Origin: Mucilaginibacter_A sp050955045
Lineage (GTDB): Bacteria; Bacteroidota; Bacteroidia; Sphingobacteriales; Sphingobacteriaceae
Assembly: GCA_050955045.1 (NCBI GenBank)
Contig: JBPBQV010000011.1
Coordinates: forward strand, 62,001-126,000
Direction: 5' to 3'
Length of the DNA: 64,000 nucleotides
Shown here: in pieces, positions 36,631 through 46,041 of the stretch
How the letters are laid out: each line of letters starts with the position of its first letter
Position numbering within the stretch: position 1 is the stretch's first letter
Made by a program: the position numbers and the translations under genes
The notes under the pieces: generated by a model
Told to the model about the DNA's origin: nothing
What the model saw: only the letters and a program-made list of their open reading frames with translations
Database searches by the model: none

Positions 36631-36648
36631 ATGTATTGCACAATACAT
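36631..36648. promoter_or_regulatory. PadR-type operator, perfect palindrome
   Basis: ATGTATTG-CA-CAATACAT is an 18-bp perfect dyad 23 bp upstream of the padR start codon. PadR regulators bind dyads built on ATGT...ACAT, so autoregulation of padR-pspC is inferred. Confidence 0.72.
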
Positions 36649-36671
36649 TCCTAAACATATATCTTTGTTAT

Positions 36672-37004
36672 ATGATTTTGGAAAACACGCAAACCCAAAT
36701 GCGAAAGGGCATACTTGAATACTGTATCCTCGCTGTTATATCCCGCGGCGAAATTTATGCCTCAGATATTATTGCCGAACTAAAAGCAGCTAAACTGTTG
36801 GTGGTAGAAGGAACTCTGTATCCGTTGCTTACCCGTCTTAAAAACAACGGACTACTCAGCTATAACTGGGTAGAATCTACCTCCGGGCCGCCACGAAAGT
36901 ATTACCAGCTTACGCCGGAAGGCCTGGTACTGCTTCGGCAGCTGGATAAAACCTGGCAGGAACTGTCTTTCGCGGTAGAAGTTGCTCTGACTAACAAAAA
37001 ATAA
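36672..37004 (+). CDS. PadR-family transcriptional regulator
   Basis: A 110-residue winged-helix protein: MRKGILEYCILAVISRGEIYASDIIAEL, then the wing region VVEGTLYPLLTRLKNNGLL and WVESTSGPPRKYYQLTPEG. This is the short PadR form without a long C-terminal domain. The ATG at 36672 was chosen; the open frame extends upstream into the operator palindrome through a TTG, which is implausible. The gene is followed after 27 bp by the PspC gene. The padR-pspC pairing is common in Bacteroidota and suggests control of an envelope-stress protein. Confidence 0.92.
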   Translation: MILENTQTQMRKGILEYCILAVISRGEIYASDIIAELKAAKLLVVEGTLYPLLTRLKNNGLLSYNWVESTSGPPRKYYQLTPEGLVLLRQLDKTWQELSFAVEVALTNKK

Positions 37005-37031
37005 ACTCTAACTTATTATCACCTATATATC

Positions 37032-38654
37032 ATGAATAAAACAATTATCATCAACATAAATGGTATCATTTTCCATATCGAAGAAGATGCCTACGAAATA
37101 CTGAAAAGCTATATAACTGGCATTAAAAGGCATTTTGCTGACAGCAGCGATAGTCATGAAATTACTACCGATATAGAAAACCGCATCGCCGAAATGTTTA
37201 GTGAAATGCTTAAAAATGAAGGCAAACAGGTTATTTTCACTTCGGATGTAACTACTGTAATTGCGCAAATGGGCACGATTGAGGATTTTTCTACTGAAAC
37301 AGACGATAATGCTTCTTTTACCACCAATTTTTCAAGTCATCAAACAGAACGCCATTTGTTCCGCGATCCGGAAGATCATCTAGTTGGCGGTATTTGTGCA
37401 GGCATTGCCAATTACTTCGGCATAGAACCTATCTGGATTCGCCTTGCTTTTGTAGCTGCCGTTTTTGGCGCGGGCAGTGGTTTGCTGGTATATATTATTT
37501 TATGGATCATCATTCCAAGAGCGAATACGCGTGCAGAAAAAATGGCCATGAAAGGAGAAAAAGCTGATTTACAAGGCTTTAAACGAAGTTTTGATAAAGA
37601 ACTGAAAAACGTTCGCCAATCTTTATCTAATGCCAATCGCGAAGCAAAACCTTTTCTGTACAAAATCAGGGATTTTATCGGCGAATTTTTTTTGCTCTTA
37701 AAAGGAGTATTAGGCGGCAGCAGTAAAATCCTTTTAAAACTACTCGGCATTATTATCATTGCAGCATGTGTTTGTATACTGATTGGTTTGTTAATTATGC
37801 TGATTGTTTTTTTAGCAAACAAAGCCATTTTGAATCGTGGATTTTTTCCCTTCAACATGATCAATTACGAGTTCAGCAATATTTTATATACCTGCGGATT
37901 TTTTGTTTGCGCCATTCCGTTGCTTGGGTTGATTTTATTTACCATTCGGGTAGTTTTTTCCAGAGTTATGCTTGGCCGCACCATCGGTTTTACCTTGCTG
38001 ATTGGCTGGATTGCAGCTTTAAGTACCGTTATTTTTTATGCCTCAAAAATAGCATCCGATTTTAAATCTTCTGCCAGTTTTAGTCAAACAATGGATGTTA
38101 TGCCAACTAACGATCAGCATTATTACCTCAAACTAAACGATGTCAAGATTTTATCCGGAGAAGACAGCTTGACGTTAGGAATCAGAAAAGATGATTTTGC
38201 CAACCGCATCATTTTAAATAATGTGGATAATGATGACAACGCCATCAGCCCAAATAATGTTACACTAACAATTGAAAAAAGCGACACCGAGTTTCCGGCT
38301 TTGGTAGAATCTTACAGTTCGCAAGGCTCAAATTATCAGGAAGCTTTAAAAAATGCGCGTTATACTGCTTATCATTTTATTCAGGAAGATTCGGTTATTA
38401 AGTTTGATCGCAAATTATTGCCGGTAAAAAGAGCATTGTGGCGCGATCAACAAATCAGCCTTACTTTAAAGCTTCCTTTAAACGCCAGCATAACTATTAA
38501 TGAGGATTTAGGCCGGATTTTAAGAGATATAGATTTATACGATTGTTTAAATGAAGATGAAAACAACAGAAAAGATGTTGCTATTTTTAAAATGACGGAA
38601 AACGGATTGCTTTGTTTAAAAGATACAACCAAACACCATCACGAAGTTAATTAA
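37032..38654 (+). CDS. PspC-domain membrane protein
   Basis: A 540-residue inner-membrane protein. Residues about 1-95 form an N-terminal domain found in Bacteroidota PspC proteins (NKTIIININGIIFHIEEDAY). A canonical PspC domain is at about 113-172 (HLVGGICAGIANYFGIEP, LAFVAAVFGAGSGLLVYIIL). Further membrane helices follow at about 235-265, 280-310 and 315-340, then an extracytoplasmic C-terminal domain. PspC proteins take part in envelope-stress (phage-shock) responses. It carries the dispersed motif at 37309-37322 (NASFTT). Likely co-transcribed with padR. Confidence 0.88.
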   Translation: MNKTIIININGIIFHIEEDAYEILKSYITGIKRHFADSSDSHEITTDIENRIAEMFSEMLKNEGKQVIFTSDVTTVIAQMGTIEDFSTETDDNASFTTNFSSHQTERHLFRDPEDHLVGGICAGIANYFGIEPIWIRLAFVAAVFGAGSGLLVYIILWIIIPRANTRAEKMAMKGEKADLQGFKRSFDKELKNVRQSLSNANREAKPFLYKIRDFIGEFFLLLKGVLGGSSKILLKLLGIIIIAACVCILIGLLIMLIVFLANKAILNRGFFPFNMINYEFSNILYTCGFFVCAIPLLGLILFTIRVVFSRVMLGRTIGFTLLIGWIAALSTVIFYASKIASDFKSSASFSQTMDVMPTNDQHYYLKLNDVKILSGEDSLTLGIRKDDFANRIILNNVDNDDNAISPNNVTLTIEKSDTEFPALVESYSSQGSNYQEALKNARYTAYHFIQEDSVIKFDRKLLPVKRALWRDQQISLTLKLPLNASITINEDLGRILRDIDLYDCLNEDENNRKDVAIFKMTENGLLCLKDTTKHHHEVN

Positions 38655-38660
38655 TAGGAA

Positions 38661-38674
38661 ATGCTTCTTTTATC
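38661..38674 (+). repeat. Dispersed motif, exact copy
   Basis: ATGCTTCTTTTATC starts 6 bp after the pspC stop codon and is followed by ACCTAAAAAA, the extended intergenic form. No inverted partner was seen. The rest of 38675-38868 holds no gene. Confidence 0.7.
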
Positions 38675-38868
38675 ACCTAAAAAATACTTTACAAAAACTG
38701 TAACCAAACCATTACTTTCTGCATCTTACCTAAAAATATTGCTAATAAAATAATTACAGAACCGCTTTAAGTAGCCGTTCAAAGCAAAACTAAAACTTCG
38801 GTTTAAAACAATTTAAAAAAAGAGATTTTCTTTTTACCGGAATTCTTTTTGCCAAAAAATTCAAAATT

Positions 38869-41322
38869 ATGAAAAAGCTTTTTACGCTACTAGTGCTTCT
38901 TTTATCCCTGTTATTTTGTGTTGATGCCAAACTATCAGCCCAAACTAAAACAAACGGAACAGTTTCTGGAATGGTGAAGGATAATCAACAAAAACCACTC
39001 GATTTCGCTACAGTTTCTTTGCTGAAAGCTAAAGATTCTACGCTGATAAAAGGATCATTAACAGATGCAAAAGGCCAATACAGATTTAACGGAATTTTAA
39101 GTGGAAACTATCTGGTTTCGGTAAGTATCGTTGGTTATCAGAAAAATTTTTCCAAACCTTTCGTTATCAGCGAAGCTAATGCTGTTTTTACGGTAGAAAA
39201 TTTGGTATTGATCACCGGAAATCAGCAGCTAAAAGCCGTTTCCATTGTGGCACAAAAGCCTTTGATCGAACATAAAATTGATCGGACAGTGTTAAATGTT
39301 GAAAACAGCGTGCTGGCTGCGGGCAACACGGCGTTGGAGATTTTGCAGAAAGCGCCTGGTGTTACTTTAGATAAAGATGATAATATCAGCCTGAAAGGAA
39401 AACAAGGCGTTACGGTGATGATTGACGGCAAACTAACGTATCTTTCATCGGCACAACTGGCTACTTTACTGCGTTCTACGGATGGAAATTCGATTCAGTC
39501 TATCGAGTTGATTACCAATCCATCAGCCAAATATGATGCCGCCGGAAACTCCGGGATTATCAACATTAAAATGAAAAAGAACCGGGCTTCGGGCACTAAT
39601 GGCAGCTTGATTTTGGCTGCCGGTCACGGTGCTTATCCCAGATCCAGCGAATCGCTAACGTTAAACCATAAAGAAGGAAAGTTTAACTTTTTCGGTTCTT
39701 ACAATCACGGCGACCGCCATTTTTATAATAATATCAATATTGATCGTGTAGTTGGCAGCGGCAATAATACTACCTATTTTAGTCAGAAAACGTTTATGCC
39801 AGAAACCAATTATTATAACAATTTCCGTTTTGGTACGGATTACGACATCACCAAAAAACACACGATTGGCTTTTTGGTAAACGGTTATTTTAACGGCGAA
39901 CAAAATAATAATATAGCCAATACGCTGATTGGTGCACGCGAAGGTGTTACGGATTCTCTGCAAAAAACGTATTCAGACTTGCACCAGACTTTTAAAAACT
40001 TTGCATTTAACCTAAATGATCGTTTACAGTTAGATACATCCGGGCAGGAACTGGCTATCGATTTGGATTATTCTAAATTTAACAACAATAACATTGCGCA
40101 GTACAACACCGATTTCTTTTTGGCTGATGGAAATACGCAGCGTACGCCATTGTTGTTGCGCAACCAAACGCCATCAACCATCAGCATTAAAACTGGCAAA
40201 GCAGATTATACCAAAAACCTGAAAAAAATTGGCAAGCTGGAAGCCGGCATCAAACTAAGCAATGTACAAACAGATAATGATTTGCAGGCGCAAAAACTTT
40301 CCGGCAGCAGCGGTTACCTCAACGATACTTCGCGCACCAACCGCTTTGTTTATACCGAAAAAATCAGTGCAGCTTATTTAAATTTAAGTCATACGTTTAA
40401 AAAGCTGTCGGTGCAGCTTGGTTTGCGGGCTGAAAACACGAGTTCGAATGGAAATCTGATTACCAAAAACCAGGTAGTTGATCGTAATTACCTGAACTTT
40501 TTCCCAAGTTTGTTTTTGCAGGAAAGCATCAATGCCAAAAATGATGTGGGTTTTACGTACAGCAGAAGGATTGACCGGCCAAGCTATGATAATTTAAACC
40601 CTTTTATCTATTATCTCGATCAATACACTTATAACCAGGGCAATCCGTTTTTAAAGCCGCAGTACACGCAATCTTTCGAGCTGAATTATACTTACAACAA
40701 AACCATTAACGTAAGTTTAGGCTACAGCAGAACCACTGATGTAATTACGGAAGTGATTCAAACCGTAAATAAAGCATCTTACGATACACAACTAAATTTG
40801 CAAACACAAAACGCTTACAACCTCAATATCAATGCGCCTTTTAAATTTGCCAAATGGTGGACAGGCAACTTAAATTTTAATGGTTTTTATCTTGGATTTA
40901 AGTCTGATTCGTTACTTGGCGGCAATTTGAACAGAGGCCGGGCGGCTTTCCAAGCTAAAGCTTTACAAACTTTTACAATTGGCAAAGGCTTTAAGGCCGA
41001 GCTTTCTGGTGATTATCAATCAAAACTGGTTTATGGCGTATTCAACATCAAACCACAATATGCAGTTGATGCCGGTTTGAGCAAAACTTTCCTCAACAAA
41101 AAACTGAACGCAAAATTTTCTGTAAGTGATATTTTTAATACGCGCACCAACAACCTCAGCAGCAATTATTCAAACACCAATATTTACATTTACCAAAAGC
41201 GGGATACACGCATAGCCTTGCTTACATTAACCTATAATTTTGGTAACAGCAAACTGGCACCAGCGCGCCGCCACAGAAGCGGCGCGGATGACGAAAAAAA
41301 CCGCGTAAAAAGCGGCAATTAA
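38869..41322 (+). CDS. Outer-membrane beta-barrel, TonB-receptor-like (OMP_b-brl_3 type)
   Basis: An 817-residue protein with a signal peptide (ending KLSAQ). A carboxypeptidase-regulatory-like domain covers about 32-115 (GTVSGMVKDNQQKPLDFATV). A plug-like part follows (LEILQKAPGVTLDKDDNISL, IELITNPSAKYDAAGNSGII), then a beta-barrel including RRIDRPSYDNLNPFIYYLDQ, characteristic of this group. The transported substrate is unknown. The C-terminus is strikingly basic (ARRHRSGADDEKNRVKSGN), unlike a usual barrel end. It has dispersed-motif forms at 38893-38906 (inside the signal-peptide codons, VLLLS) and 39179-39192. Its stop codon is 1 bp from the convergent peptidase gene. Confidence 0.88.
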   Translation: MKKLFTLLVLLLSLLFCVDAKLSAQTKTNGTVSGMVKDNQQKPLDFATVSLLKAKDSTLIKGSLTDAKGQYRFNGILSGNYLVSVSIVGYQKNFSKPFVISEANAVFTVENLVLITGNQQLKAVSIVAQKPLIEHKIDRTVLNVENSVLAAGNTALEILQKAPGVTLDKDDNISLKGKQGVTVMIDGKLTYLSSAQLATLLRSTDGNSIQSIELITNPSAKYDAAGNSGIINIKMKKNRASGTNGSLILAAGHGAYPRSSESLTLNHKEGKFNFFGSYNHGDRHFYNNINIDRVVGSGNNTTYFSQKTFMPETNYYNNFRFGTDYDITKKHTIGFLVNGYFNGEQNNNIANTLIGAREGVTDSLQKTYSDLHQTFKNFAFNLNDRLQLDTSGQELAIDLDYSKFNNNNIAQYNTDFFLADGNTQRTPLLLRNQTPSTISIKTGKADYTKNLKKIGKLEAGIKLSNVQTDNDLQAQKLSGSSGYLNDTSRTNRFVYTEKISAAYLNLSHTFKKLSVQLGLRAENTSSNGNLITKNQVVDRNYLNFFPSLFLQESINAKNDVGFTYSRRIDRPSYDNLNPFIYYLDQYTYNQGNPFLKPQYTQSFELNYTYNKTINVSLGYSRTTDVITEVIQTVNKASYDTQLNLQTQNAYNLNINAPFKFAKWWTGNLNFNGFYLGFKSDSLLGGNLNRGRAAFQAKALQTFTIGKGFKAELSGDYQSKLVYGVFNIKPQYAVDAGLSKTFLNKKLNAKFSVSDIFNTRTNNLSSNYSNTNIYIYQKRDTRIALLTLTYNFGNSKLAPARRHRSGADDEKNRVKSGN

Positions 41323-41323
41323 A

Positions 41324-43828
41324 TTAATTAACCATAAAAACAGCATTGCCAAAAAGCAATTTGCCATTCTCCCAGAAGCTGCGGAATAATGGGTCGTCGG
41401 CCAGATAAACTACGGTGCCGCGGCCCATATCCTGCACGCCCAGCAGCAAACCATCCTGTAAATGCGCTTTTACTTTTTGCCCTACAAAACCGGCTGTATA
41501 ATTATCTTTTTTAATCGTACCCACGTTCCAGCCATCTTCTAAAAACTCGTACAAATTATTGTCTTGCTTTAAAGTGAAATAATAATTTGGAAAACCAAAA
41601 CCAAGCGGATGCGTGTTATCTAAATTCAATTTATAAATAGCACCAGGAATATTATCGCTGATGGCATTGCGTTCGCGGTTATTGTAAGCTTTAACTGGAT
41701 CATTCTTTTTTGAAGTTGATTTTGCATCCGTTTCCGGTTTTTTATCTTCTTTCAATTTCAGGTTGAAGCCCTTTTTACCAGCAACTTTTGTGAGTGCGTT
41801 TTCCATCAGAATTAATTTGCCGCCGCCGCTTACCCAGCTTTGCAGTTGTTCGGCCGGAAAATCTTGGTAATAACCATCCGGGAAAATAGCCACATTAAAA
41901 TCGCTTAATTTTACACGGTTTAAATCTCTTGTGTTGATTAAACTCACCGGATAATGCAATTCCTGTTCAAAATAAAACCAAACTTCGCCCACAGCCGCCG
42001 CCGAAACATCATCGCCCGTAACCAGCATAATTTTAGGTTTGCTGATGGTTTGAACAGATGAGAACCCCAAATCATTTCCTTTCTCTACAAAACCGGAAGT
42101 TAAAGGCGTTAAACTGCGGCCAAACGTTTTTGCCGAAGCCGCAACTAATGCATCAAAATGCTCTCCGAGTTGCGTGTTTCCGGCTTTGGTGATAATCAGC
42201 GAACCAGCACCAAATTTTTTACCGGCCGCTTCAAACGGCAAACCTGTAACCCGAACTTTAATATTTTTCTGAATCAGATCAGCCAGAAATTTCACATCTT
42301 CCACCGATTTCCAGTTACACACGTAAGCATAAGTTGCTTTATTCGGATTTGAAACGGCTTCCTGCATTTTCATTAAATTTGATTGCGGCTTCAATGCTTC
42401 TTTTATGCCATAAGTTTTCAAACCGTAAACGTAGGGCAACGACCAGGCCGTGATATCATATGTGTTAGAATCCGTCATAAACGTTTTTGGTTCCATCAAC
42501 ACGTTTAATAAAACTGCTTTTGGCTGCGCCGAATTGATAATCATATCGTTTGCATCAATGTTAAAACGTTCTGTTTTTCCGTTAAAATAATTCATTCCGG
42601 AGATGGAATTTCCGCCGCCGAAACCATATTGAATGCTGTTTTTATCAAACAACTTTGCCAGAGCTTTTAATTTATCCGGATTTTCATTTTTGATTACATA
42701 AGATCTGAATTCTCCCGGCGGATTACTTTTAGCACGATCAAAAAAACTTTTAAATTCATCCATCAGTTTTTTGCTGTTTGCCGAAGCAGCTTCCACCGTA
42801 CTTAAACCAGTTGTTAGATGATGCGCTACACGGTCAGACAACCTTAACGTATCGCCCGAAGCCATTTTCACAGCCAAACCTGCACCGATGCCGCCTTGTT
42901 CAAATGTCATCCCGATGGAACCATTGTAAAGCGGATAGGTATCGCCGTAAGATGGATACAATAGATCGAATTCCTGTTTGGTAAAATAAAGCCAGCCGTT
43001 CTGGTCAAAATATTTGGCGTTATTTTTACCAATCGTTGTTTGAAACTCACGCTGCCAAGGCGTAATATCTTTGTGAAAAGGCTCTGCAGCAGGCGCAAAA
43101 TAATAAGGAGCATTGTAACCTTGCTCATGGAAATCTACATGAACTTCGGGCAGCCATTGGTTATACAAAGCCAGTTTTGCCTGTGATTCAGGTTGCGTTT
43201 GCCAGGCCCAATCACGGTTCATGTCAAAATAATAATGATTGTAACGTCCGCCCGGCCAGGTTTCGCGGTGCTCGCGCGCGGCAGGGTCAGCATCCGGCGG
43301 CGTAGCGTGTACCGGATTATAAAAATTAACATACCGGTCGCGGCCATCCGGATTCTGGCATGGATCAATCACCACTACCGTATTTTTCAACCAGTTTTTC
43401 GTTTTAATGTTGGATGGATCAACCAGTTCAAAAAGCGTTTGCATGGCGGCTTCGCTGGAGCTGGGTTCGTTACCATGAATATTATAACTCAGCCAAACAA
43501 TTGCGGGAGAATTTGTGCTTCCTGCTCCGGCTGCTAAACCGGTTAACCGTAAATTATTCTGGCGGATTTCTTCTAATCGTCCGATGTTTTCATCCGAAGC
43601 AATAAACGCAGCCAGCAGCGGGCGGCCTTCACTGGTTTTTCCATATTGTACTAATTTTACGTTTCTGGATGCGGTAGCGATATATCTAAAATACTCGGCA
43701 ATGCGGTAATGGTACGTAAACTGATCTCCCAATTTATAACCTAAAAATTCGGCTGGCGATTGGATTTTTTGCGCCATTACTATATCAACGCTAAAAAGTA
43801 TGGCTAAAAACAGTATCAGTTTTTTCAT
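41324..43828 (-). CDS. Exported M14-family zinc carboxypeptidase
   Basis: An 834-residue protein with a signal peptide (ending IVMAQ). The M14 domain covers roughly residues 30-350. Zinc ligands His and Glu lie in NIHGNEPSSSEAAMQ, and the third ligand is probably in LPEVHVDFHEQGYN. TFEQGGIGAG contains a candidate catalytic Glu. The C-terminal 400 residues include a class I glutamine-amidotransferase-like fold (KIMLVTGDDVSAAAVGEVWF, FNVAIFPDGYYQ, WVSGGGKLILME). It probably removes C-terminal residues from peptides outside the inner membrane. It carries the motif at 42394-42407 and second-form copies at 41333-41346 and 42633-42646. Only 1 bp separates it from the convergent gene. Confidence 0.88.
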   Translation of the reverse strand: MKKLILFLAILFSVDIVMAQKIQSPAEFLGYKLGDQFTYHYRIAEYFRYIATASRNVKLVQYGKTSEGRPLLAAFIASDENIGRLEEIRQNNLRLTGLAAGAGSTNSPAIVWLSYNIHGNEPSSSEAAMQTLFELVDPSNIKTKNWLKNTVVVIDPCQNPDGRDRYVNFYNPVHATPPDADPAAREHRETWPGGRYNHYYFDMNRDWAWQTQPESQAKLALYNQWLPEVHVDFHEQGYNAPYYFAPAAEPFHKDITPWQREFQTTIGKNNAKYFDQNGWLYFTKQEFDLLYPSYGDTYPLYNGSIGMTFEQGGIGAGLAVKMASGDTLRLSDRVAHHLTTGLSTVEAASANSKKLMDEFKSFFDRAKSNPPGEFRSYVIKNENPDKLKALAKLFDKNSIQYGFGGGNSISGMNYFNGKTERFNIDANDMIINSAQPKAVLLNVLMEPKTFMTDSNTYDITAWSLPYVYGLKTYGIKEALKPQSNLMKMQEAVSNPNKATYAYVCNWKSVEDVKFLADLIQKNIKVRVTGLPFEAAGKKFGAGSLIITKAGNTQLGEHFDALVAASAKTFGRSLTPLTSGFVEKGNDLGFSSVQTISKPKIMLVTGDDVSAAAVGEVWFYFEQELHYPVSLINTRDLNRVKLSDFNVAIFPDGYYQDFPAEQLQSWVSGGGKLILMENALTKVAGKKGFNLKLKEDKKPETDAKSTSKKNDPVKAYNNRERNAISDNIPGAIYKLNLDNTHPLGFGFPNYYFTLKQDNNLYEFLEDGWNVGTIKKDNYTAGFVGQKVKAHLQDGLLLGVQDMGRGTVVYLADDPLFRSFWENGKLLFGNAVFMVN

Positions 43829-43905
43829 GGAAAGAGAAAATATTTCGAAAAGCCTAAGCTATTGAAATTATAACCGATTTATAATTTGTAAAAGGAAATT
43901 TCAGA

Positions 43906-43988
43906 AAGGCTTATTTTAGAAAATGGCAAAAAACTAAAATAGCAATAATGCTTATTTTAGTTTTGGGTCGAAAACTAAAATAAGGCTT
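43906..43988. repeat. Cluster of CTAAAATAAGC units in alternating orientation
   Basis: Four copies of a CTAAAATA(A)GC unit alternate strands within 83 bp (about 43906, 43933, 43949 and 43974). The central two form AAAACTAAAATA / TATTTTAGTTTT arms around a 10-nt loop. It lies upstream of the M14 gene start. Confidence 0.6.
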
Positions 43989-44000
43989 GTAAGCTACATG

Positions 44001-44087
44001 TTTGTCATTTCGACCACAGGGAGAAATCCTCTTCCAAGCAGTTATACTTATTTGATGAAGCTCTCTCCCTACAGTCGAGATGACAAA
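44001..44087. repeat. Imperfect inverted repeat of the TTTGTCATTTCGACC type
   Basis: The left arm begins TTTGTCATTTCGACC with CAGGGAGA; the right arm holds TCTCCCT and GTCGAGATGACAAA. Together they can fold into a long hairpin. I recall similar mobile-looking intergenic repeats as common in Bacteroidota genomes; only one copy was seen in this window. Translation across it gives a spurious frame. Confidence 0.65.
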
Positions 44088-44234
44088 TTTGAACCAAAAC
44101 TTAAAATTAGCTTTCCTGTTCCCAACAATCCACACCATTTCCACACTTGTAATACATACTCTTTTTAGCATACTTTTTTGTTTAATCCGGCTTATTCCAT
44201 ACGTTTAGCTTTGGGTAAAATATCAACACAACAA

Positions 44235-45925
44235 ATGGAGGCTGTTAACAAACTAATACTTGGCGATAACTTAGAAATACTGAAGCAGCTGGACAGCGAA
44301 ACCGTTGACCTAATCTATCTTGATCCGCCGTTTTTTAGCAACCGCACTTACGAAGTAATCTGGGGCGACAGCGGCGAAGTACGCAGTTTTGAAGACCGTT
44401 TTAGCGGCGGCATTGATCATTATATTTCGTGGCTAAAAGAACGTGTGATTGAAATGCATCGCATCTTAAAATCCACTGGTTCTATCTTTTTGCATTGTGA
44501 TTGGCACGCTGATGCTTATATCAGAGTTGAAATTTTGGATAAAATTTTTAGCTATCAAAACTTTAAAAGTCATATTGTTTGGCGTCGGACAACAGCACAT
44601 GGCAATGCAAAACAAGGCTCAAAGAAGTTTGAAACAAACTTTGATAGTATTTATGTTTATGGAAAGTCTGCTAAACCTACGTTTAATACAATTTATATTC
44701 CATTTTCTGATGATCAGATTGAACAGCAATACAACAAGGTAGATGAGAATGGTAGAAAATATCGATTAGTAACCCCAACTGCAGCAAAAGGTGGCGGTGA
44801 TACTTCTTATGAATTTCATGGCGTTAAGCCGCCACAAGGAAGATTTTGGCATACTCAAAAGACAACATGGACAAATTTAATGAAGAAGGCAAATTGTATT
44901 TTAGCAATTCGGGGCAACCATACATCAAATATTTTCTTGAAGAAAGGCCAGGCGTTGCCATAATGTCTTTTTGGGATGATATAAAACCAATGTCTCCAAC
45001 TTCTCCTGAACGTATTGGTTATCCAACACAAAAACCAATGCTTTTATTGAAACGAATTATTCAAGCGGCAAGTAATGAAGGAGATCTAATTCTTGATCCT
45101 TTTGTTGGCGGAGGAACAACGGTTGCTGTTGCAGATAAATTTAATCGGCGTTGGATTGGAATTGATCAATCTGTACAAGCTGTAAAAGTTACCGAGTTCC
45201 GGTTAAACGTGCAGCAGGATTTGTTTAGCAAACCTTTTATCGTGCAATTGCACAAGTACGATTTCGATACGCTTCGATACAAAGATGCTTTTGAATTTGA
45301 AAGCTGGATTGTGGCACAATATGGCGGAACAAGCAACACCAAACAGCGCGGCGATTTAGGTTTGGATGGCAAAACAAAAGACAACACACCGATACAAGTT
45401 AAACGCAGCGACAATATCGGCCGGAATGTAATTGATAATTTTCTTTCGGCTGTGCAGCGTTACGACAAATCACTTTTTGAGAAAAATAAAGCCGCAAACA
45501 AACCAGTTGGTTTTATCATTGCGTTTTCTTTTGGCAAAGGCGCGATACAGGAAGTTGCCCGTTTGCACAATCAGGACAACGTAATTATTGAATTGGTAAA
45601 AGTGGAAGATATTGTTCCAATCTCCAAGAAACCAAATTTAACCATACAAGTAAACGAAGCTGAAAGAGATAAAAATAATGTGCGCGAACTGGAGTTTATT
45701 GCAAGCGGACAAAGTGCTGCCGGTATAGAATTTTACAGCTGGGATTTTAATTTTCAGGCTGATAAAGGCTTTAAACCGGATGTGATTATTGATAAACATG
45801 GCACGCAACGGCACAAGTTTAAACCGGGCATCCATAATATCGCCGTAAAAGTAGTGGATAACGAAGGTTTGGACAGTATTGAAATAGTAAAGCTTAAAGT
45901 TAACGGAACGGTGGAACGGGCTTGA
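44235..45925 (+). pseudogene. Frameshifted DNA methyltransferase-nuclease-PKD fusion
   Basis: Two overlapping frames encode one protein of about 563 residues. Frame 1 (ATG at 44235 to about 44849) has MTase motif IV DPPF in VDLIYLDPPFFSN. Frame 2 (about 44846-45925) carries FxGxG motif I as DPFVGGGTTV. This order is that of beta-class N6-adenine/N4-cytosine methyltransferases. An Mrr-like PD-(D/E)xK nuclease follows (FESWIVAQYGGTSN, GDLGLDGK, PIQVKRS), then a PKD-like beta domain (FYSWDFNF, HNIAVKVVDNEG). The frames join at GRFW/AYSKDN; one missing G near 44849 explains the break. No slippery site for -1 frameshifting was found. It is either a real mutation or a sequencing error. Confidence 0.75.
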
Positions 45926-45977
45926 TTTTAATCATAAATGAAATTAAAAGTAATGGTTAGCATGATGATTTTATACC

Positions 45978-45991
45978 GATAAAAACAGCAT
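45978..45991 (-). repeat. Dispersed motif, second form
   Basis: GATAAAAACAGCAT on the plus strand (ATGCTGTTTTTATC on the minus), preceded by TTTTATACC. It lies in the gap between the methyltransferase and murF. Confidence 0.55.
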
Positions 45992-46041
45992 CGCAGCTAT
46001 TTCCTCTTTTCAATTCAATTCAGATTTAATTAAAATTGTAC

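Noticed and set aside
37412..37864. A 150-codon minus-strand frame within pspC
   Set aside because: Antisense shadow of membrane-helix codons; no export or domain signal of its own.
43911..44171. An 86-codon minus-strand frame
   Set aside because: It is a translation of the inverted-repeat cluster and has no start context or family.
44841..44860. Programmed -1 ribosomal frameshifting in the methyltransferase gene
   Set aside because: No X-XXY-YYZ slippery heptamer lies at the junction (bases run AGATTTTGGC), and no stimulatory hairpin was seen; a lost base is simpler.
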